Assembly: GCA_028289805.1 (NCBI GenBank)
Contig: JANQNI010000320.1
Location: forward strand, 1-9,094
Direction: 5' to 3'
DNA: 9,094 nt
From: Thermoplasmatota archaeon
GTDB taxonomy: Archaea; Thermoplasmatota; E2; JACPAO01; JAHFTW01
Under the pieces are notes generated by a model. That model made no database searches. It was not told where the DNA came from and was given only the letters and a program-made list of their open reading frames with translations. The stretch's first letter is position 1. The number at the start of each line of letters is the position of its first letter. A program made the translations under genes and the position numbers. Positions 6,137-9,094 of this stretch are shown piece by piece.

Positions 6137-7900
6137 CTACGCAGGGCCCTCGATGGCCGTCGCAAGGGGGTCGGCCAGGTCCAGGTAGACCCGGGTGCCC
6201 TCGGGGCCCGTCACGACCGTGTTGACCGCCTGCCCGGCGCTGGTCGCCGGCAGGATGCCGTTGGGACAGTAGTTCCCGCCCCTGTGGTCGTCCCAGCAAC
6301 GGGACTGCTCGCGCAGCCGGTTGCTCTCCTGGCTGCTAACCTCCAGCACGAGCCGGTGGCCCTCCTCCAGGACGTACGCCGTGGGCAGGAGCTTCATCGT
6401 CCACGTCTCCGGCTCGCCGGGCACGAGGTCGGCCCAACCCTCGTCCCGCTCGTGCAGGCGACGGCTGTCCGTGGCACCGTGGCTGATGCGCTCCAGGGAG
6501 CCGTCGGGGGCCTCGTCCAGCAGGAAGACGACCCACTTGGTCTGCGCCTCGCTGCTGCTGGCCACCAACTCCACGACGGGTTGGCCGTTGACCAGCACCG
6601 GCGCCGCCACGGGCTCGCCCCGGAACAGCACCTGGCCGGAGGGGTCGTCCTGGTCCTGGGGCAGGGGGTCCGCGAACGTCGCCGACGCGACCTCCCCCGG
6701 CGCCTCGCCGAGGCCGTCCTCGTCCACGGCCCAGAACGTCGCGCGCGTGCTGCCATCCAGGGGCCAGTCGTGGCTCTCGTGCCACGCCCCCGTCGAGTCC
6801 TCCACCAGCACGCGGGGCTCGTGCTCCCAGCCGTTGTCCATGCCCAGCAGGAAGTGGTCGAAGAACCGCTGCCGCACGTCCGCGTACGACTCGGCCGGGT
6901 GGCCGTCCAGGTCGGGCCAGGAGTGGTACCACCAGCCCATGACGAGCGACTTGGGGTAGTCGTCCGGCAGGGCGTCCCAGTAGATCTGGGCGTGGTCCGG
7001 CTGGACGTTCAGGTCCACGAAGCCGTGGTTGATCAGGATGGGTGCCGCGTGGTCCGACCCCTCGGCCAGCGCGCGCTCCATGGTCAGGGCCAGGTCGCGC
7101 TCCTGCCACAGGGGTCCCCACGTGCCGTCCACGCCGTAATCGGTCGTGGTCTTGCCCGTGCAGGGAGCCGCCTGCGCCGCGTGGTCCTCCGGCGCCGTCG
7201 ACGTGGCCGGCAGCAACTCGATGGCCTGGTACGCCGGCCCGTTGAGCTGGTTGTCGTACTTGGCGCCCTGGAACCACTCGTCCATGTAGTAGGAAACCAC
7301 CGGAGCCGTCGCGATGGCGGCCGTCAGCTCCGTGTCCGCAACGTGGGCCACCACGCTGCCCATGCCGGGGTGGCTCACGCCGTCCGTCACGACGCGGCCG
7401 TCGCTCCACGGCTGGTCGCGGATCCACTGCATGAAGACGCGGGCGTCGCTGCGGTCGATCTCACCGCCGAAGTCCAGGCAGCCCTCGGACCCGTGCGTGC
7501 CGCGGGCGTCCGCGCGCACGAACGCCATGCCGCGCAGCACCATCTCCTGCCAACCGCCGCCGGCGTTTGGCTCCGTGGCCAGGGCGTTGAGGCCCCGGTC
7601 CAGCGTCTGGTACGGCGTCAACTCCAGCAGCGTCGGCACCTTGGCGTCCGCCGGGAGGCCCTCCGGCAGGTACAGGGTCAGGCTCAGGTGCGCGCCGTCC
7701 TCCGCCGTGACACCGACGGTCGTCTCCGTCACGCCGTCGAAGACGGGTTCGGACAGGAGGGACTTCCAGGCCTCCACGGAGAGGCGGTCGAGTCCGGACG
7801 GGTCGGAGACCGCCTGCTCCGTGGTCTCGTCGTTCGAGAGACAGCCGCCGAGCGCGACGGAGGCAAATAGGAAGGTCAGGAGGGCCACCAAACGGCGCAT
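6137..7900 (-). CDS. Secreted lipoprotein hydrolase, CocE/NonD (X-Pro dipeptidyl-peptidase S15) family
   Basis: A 587-residue alpha/beta hydrolase that probably acts outside the cell on peptides or esters; the substrate cannot be read from sequence. The N-terminus MRRLVALLTFLFASVALGGC is a lipoprotein signal peptide with a LGGC lipobox, so the mature protein would be anchored through Cys20. The catalytic triad of the CocE/PepX type is visible: nucleophile Ser176 in GVSHPG, Asp296 in HGFVDLNV and His326 in GWWYHSWPD. Conserved surroundings include LTPYQTLDR (94-102) and RADARGTHGSEG (129-140). Residues from about 385 form the C-terminal beta-sandwich domain of the family. Cys141, Cys247, Cys535 and Cys545 could form disulfides, fitting an exported protein. 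ATG 7900 gives an ideal signal peptide; an in-frame ATG at 7924 adds eight residues. It lies downstream of the helicase gene on the same strand, separated by a repeat array. Confidence 0.9.
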   Translation of the reverse strand: MRRLVALLTFLFASVALGGCLSNDETTEQAVSDPSGLDRLSVEAWKSLLSEPVFDGVTETTVGVTAEDGAHLSLTLYLPEGLPADAKVPTLLELTPYQTLDRGLNALATEPNAGGGWQEMVLRGMAFVRADARGTHGSEGCLDFGGEIDRSDARVFMQWIRDQPWSDGRVVTDGVSHPGMGSVVAHVADTELTAAIATAPVVSYYMDEWFQGAKYDNQLNGPAYQAIELLPATSTAPEDHAAQAAPCTGKTTTDYGVDGTWGPLWQERDLALTMERALAEGSDHAAPILINHGFVDLNVQPDHAQIYWDALPDDYPKSLVMGWWYHSWPDLDGHPAESYADVRQRFFDHFLLGMDNGWEHEPRVLVEDSTGAWHESHDWPLDGSTRATFWAVDEDGLGEAPGEVASATFADPLPQDQDDPSGQVLFRGEPVAAPVLVNGQPVVELVASSSEAQTKWVVFLLDEAPDGSLERISHGATDSRRLHERDEGWADLVPGEPETWTMKLLPTAYVLEEGHRLVLEVSSQESNRLREQSRCWDDHRGGNYCPNGILPATSAGQAVNTVVTGPEGTRVYLDLADPLATAIEGPA

Positions 7901-7907
7901 GGGGCGA

Positions 7908-7922
7908 GGGAGGCGTCCTCCC
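7908..7922 (-). promoter_or_regulatory. Small hairpin masking a GGAGG just before the hydrolase start
   Basis: GGGAGG and CCTCCC flank a 3-nt loop, giving a perfect 6-bp stem that ends 7 bp before the ATG at 7900. On the mRNA strand the 5' arm contains GGGAGG, the best Shine-Dalgarno-like sequence near this gene, so the hairpin could hide the ribosome site. If translation instead starts at the ATG at 7924, the hairpin would lie within the coding region. Function is inferred only. Confidence 0.3.
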
Positions 7923-7960
7923 ATGTGACCGTTGTGGACGAACGACTGCATCCTCCGGAG

Positions 7961-8053
7961 CCTACCGGCGCCAGTACGCGTTCGTCCAAGCCGTCGCCAG
8001 CCGTGTCGCTTTGCTGCACGGCTCGCTCCCACCAGAACAAACGCTCCCCGGCG
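7961..8053 (-). repeat. 93-bp tandem repeat, unit 1
   Basis: Unit 1 matches unit 2 (8054-8146) at 89 of 93 positions. On the minus strand the unit holds an inverted piece of the helicase tail (8032-8044), a hairpin in which AGCCGTG pairs perfectly with CACGGCT across a CAGC-AAA-GCGA centre, the type B blocks, and then a direct copy of the helicase gene end reading WTNAYWRR-stop (stop at 7962-7964). The 93-bp period is a multiple of 3, which keeps several frames open and creates spurious ORFs. Confidence 0.85.
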
Positions 8054-8146
8054 CCTACCGGCGCCAGTACGCGTTCGTCCAAGCCGTCGCCAGCCGTGTC
8101 GCTTTGCTCCACAGCTCGCTCCCACCAGAACAAACGCTCCCTGACG
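8054..8146 (-). repeat. 93-bp tandem repeat, unit 2
   Basis: This is the second unit of the array, identical to unit 1 except for four positions. The differences include AGCTGTG in place of AGCCGTG, which still pairs with CACGGCT through a G-U pair, so the unit hairpin is retained. In frame on the minus strand the direct tail copy reads RLATAWTNAYWRR-stop (stop at 8055-8057), resembling the helicase C-terminus ELEFARTNAFWRR. Confidence 0.85.
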
Positions 8147-8177
8147 CCTACCGGCGCCAGTACGCGTTTGTCCTGGC
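8147..8177 (-). pseudogene. Direct copy of the 3' end of the Lhr-like gene (partial third repeat unit)
   Basis: On the minus strand this reads ARTNAYWRR followed by TAG (8148-8150), against ARTNAFWRR-TAG at the true end of the helicase gene (8239-8268): 8 of 9 residues identical plus the stop. It begins like the 93-bp units but diverges from them after about 27 nt and continues instead into the type A core. It is probably the oldest copy, from which the tandem units derive. No upstream reading frame homologous to the helicase is attached. Confidence 0.7.
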
Positions 8178-8213
8178 CGCGTCCACCCCTCGGCTGCGCC
8201 GAGGGCTGGAGCG
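8177..8213 (-). repeat. Palindromic core element, type A, copy downstream of the Lhr-like gene
   Basis: Minus-strand reading: CGCTCCAG, CC, CTCGGCG, C, AGCCGAG, GGG, TGGA, C, GCGG. It matches the core downstream of dnaG (5726-5762) at 31 of 37 positions. The central stem CCCTCGGC/GCCGAGGG (8187-8194 with 8198-8205) is perfect. It lies 25 bp after the helicase stop and runs directly into the tail copy. An outer 9-bp pair, GTCCTGGCC (8170-8178) with GGCCAGGAC (8214-8222), encloses it. Confidence 0.75.
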
Positions 8214-8214
8214 G

Positions 8215-8268
8215 GCCAGGACGTCCGCCTTCCGTCGGCTAACGCCTCCAGAAGGCGTTCGTCCTGGC
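8215..8268 (-). terminator. Long hairpin spanning the stop codon of the Lhr-like gene
   Basis: On the minus strand the coding arm GCCAGGACG (8260-8268) pairs perfectly with 8215-8223, and CGCCTTC (8251-8257) pairs perfectly with 8226-8232, around a 2 by 2 internal loop. The 18-nt apical loop (8233-8250) contains the TAG stop at 8239-8241. The design matches the hairpin at the dnaG end: two stems, an internal loop and the stop codon in the loop. No U-tract follows. The structure is seen directly; a role in termination or processing is inferred. Confidence 0.6.
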
Positions 8269-9094
8269 AAACTCCAACTCCGCCGCCAGAATCTCCCTCC
8301 AGAACTGCGGCGACTCCGGGTCGCTGACCTTCTGCAGGATCCGCGCCGCCGTCTCCGCCCCGACGCCCCGGGCGACGAGGCACCGCGCGGCGACGCTGCC
8401 GAAGCTCGCCATCAACTGCCCGTTCTTGACCATCCGCTTGCGCTCGCCGCGCTCCTCCGGAGTGAGCCGGGCCGCGTCGCCCCGCAGCAGGCCCAGTCGG
8501 TCCTCGTGCCAGGGTCGCAGGCACGCCACCTCCAGGTTCTGGCAGCGCCGGCACCGAACGCGCTGGGGGACATCTGCGACCGTGGTGGCGGTCTTGTGGC
8601 CGCAGGCGGGGTTCGTGCAGACCAGGAGGCAGTCGCTCCGCTCGATGCGGTCGCGCACCTGGGCCAGCAGTTTGTCGTCCGAGCGCGGCGGGGCGACGAG
8701 GCGGCGGGTCTCCTCCAGCGCCAGCCGCGACAGGGGGCCCATGGCCTGCGAGACGACCTCGACGGTGCCCGCCGAGAGGGCGTGCAGGAACGCCGCGACG
8801 GCGTCGAGGTCGAAGCGGTCGTGCAGCAGCCTGGAGAGCGTCTCCTCCTGCAGGGCGAGGCGGTCCCAGAGGGCGTCGAGCTTGCCCTTGGTGGTGCGGT
8901 TGGGGTCGAGGTCCCGGGGCAGGGCGCCGAAGTGCTTGGCGACGTGGACGAGGTGGCTGCGCACGAGCGGGTCGCCCTTGAGGACGAGGCCGAGCAGCAG
9001 GTCGAGGGTGTCGGGGTCGAGGCTGCGCCAGGTCTCCTCCACGTCGCCGGGGCTGATGCTGGACGGGAGGGTGAAGGTGATGCGGTAGGCGTCG
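8239..9094 (-). CDS. Lhr-like DEAD/DEAH-box helicase, C-terminal part (5' end outside the window)
   Basis: The frame is open to the window edge and gives 284 residues ending in TAG. It begins DAYRITFTLPSSISPGDVEE, resembling the region after the helicase core in archaeal Lhr-type ATP-dependent helicases. A zinc-binding arrangement C-x4-C...C-x2-C follows (Cys159, Cys164, Cys181, Cys184), then RKRMVKNGQLMASFGS and GVGAETAARIL, and the end FWREILAAELEFARTNAFW, which fits the Lhr C-terminal signature. These enzymes unwind or remodel nucleic acids, with proposed roles in DNA repair. The ATPase motifs would lie upstream of 9094 and cannot be checked, so the exact subfamily is open. A GTG at 9042 could act as a start, but homology continues before it, so the gene is treated as partial. 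Its last ten codons form one arm of a stop-spanning hairpin. Confidence 0.8.
   Translation of the reverse strand, partial: DAYRITFTLPSSISPGDVEETWRSLDPDTLDLLLGLVLKGDPLVRSHLVHVAKHFGALPRDLDPNRTTKGKLDALWDRLALQEETLSRLLHDRFDLDAVAAFLHALSAGTVEVVSQAMGPLSRLALEETRRLVAPPRSDDKLLAQVRDRIERSDCLLVCTNPACGHKTATTVADVPQRVRCRRCQNLEVACLRPWHEDRLGLLRGDAARLTPEERGERKRMVKNGQLMASFGSVAARCLVARGVGAETAARILQKVSDPESPQFWREILAAELEFARTNAFWRR

Noticed and set aside
5699..6299. Small ORFs on both strands in the dnaG-hydrolase gap
   Set aside because: Third codon positions are not G/C-biased like the neighbouring genes, products are Arg/Pro-rich, and several frames are open at once.
7876..8133. An 85-codon repeat peptide (FWWERAV... 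repeated every 31 residues)
   Set aside because: Three frames stay open because the 93-bp unit is a multiple of 3, the frame overlaps the start of the hydrolase gene, and no ribosome site or promoter is seen. It is more simply a by-product of the array.
7936..8177. CRISPR array
   Set aside because: The units are contiguous 93-bp tandem repeats without unique spacers, and no cas gene is nearby.
7936..8268. Diversity-generating retroelement variable region at the helicase 3' end
   Set aside because: Hairpins after gene ends recall such systems, but there is no reverse transcriptase and no adenine-specific variation between the tail copies.
7901..8554. Long N-terminal extension of the hydrolase through the repeats into the helicase gene
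   Set aside because: The signal peptide and lipobox begin at 7900 (or 7924); the upstream part is repeat sequence and antisense-frame helicase.

Overview
The window is very GC-rich, and its genes use C or G at nearly every third codon position. The gene set is archaeal: an archaeal-type DnaG (TOPRIM) protein, a family B DNA polymerase ending in a PCNA-binding motif, an Lhr-like helicase C-terminus, an L-isoaspartyl protein methyltransferase, and a leaderless-type TATA promoter. The proteins are not strongly acidic overall and the DnaG linker is Lys/Arg-rich, which argues against a haloarchaeon. My best guess is a GC-rich euryarchaeal lineage (Thermoplasmatota or a relative); the genus cannot be read from this window.

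Layout. 1-171 (-): start of a small membrane protein with its own promoter. 221-3949 (-): pcm followed 30 bp later by polB, probably co-transcribed. 3950-4282: divergent promoter region without a gene. 4283-5686 (+): dnaG. 5687-6136: convergent intergenic region with hairpins, palindromic elements and a degenerate copy of the dnaG 3' end. 6137-7900 (-): secreted lipoprotein hydrolase of the CocE/NonD (X-Pro dipeptidyl-peptidase) type. 7925-8238: tandem 93-bp repeats. 8239-9094 (-): C-terminal part of an Lhr-like helicase whose 5' part lies outside the window.

The genes are mostly information-processing ones (DNA synthesis, DnaG, helicase), plus a protein-repair enzyme and an exported hydrolase. 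They do not form one obvious pathway.

The most interesting signal lies just after two unrelated genes, dnaG and the helicase. In both, the last codons fold with the 3' flank into a long hairpin that has the stop codon in its loop. In both, a shared 37-nt palindromic core (31 of 37 positions identical, same orientation relative to the gene) follows. In both, a diverged direct copy of the host gene's own 3' end comes next, and a second shared palindromic element lies further on. At the helicase this has been amplified into a tandem array of 93-bp units. I know of no described archaeal element built this way, and it is my main candidate for something new.
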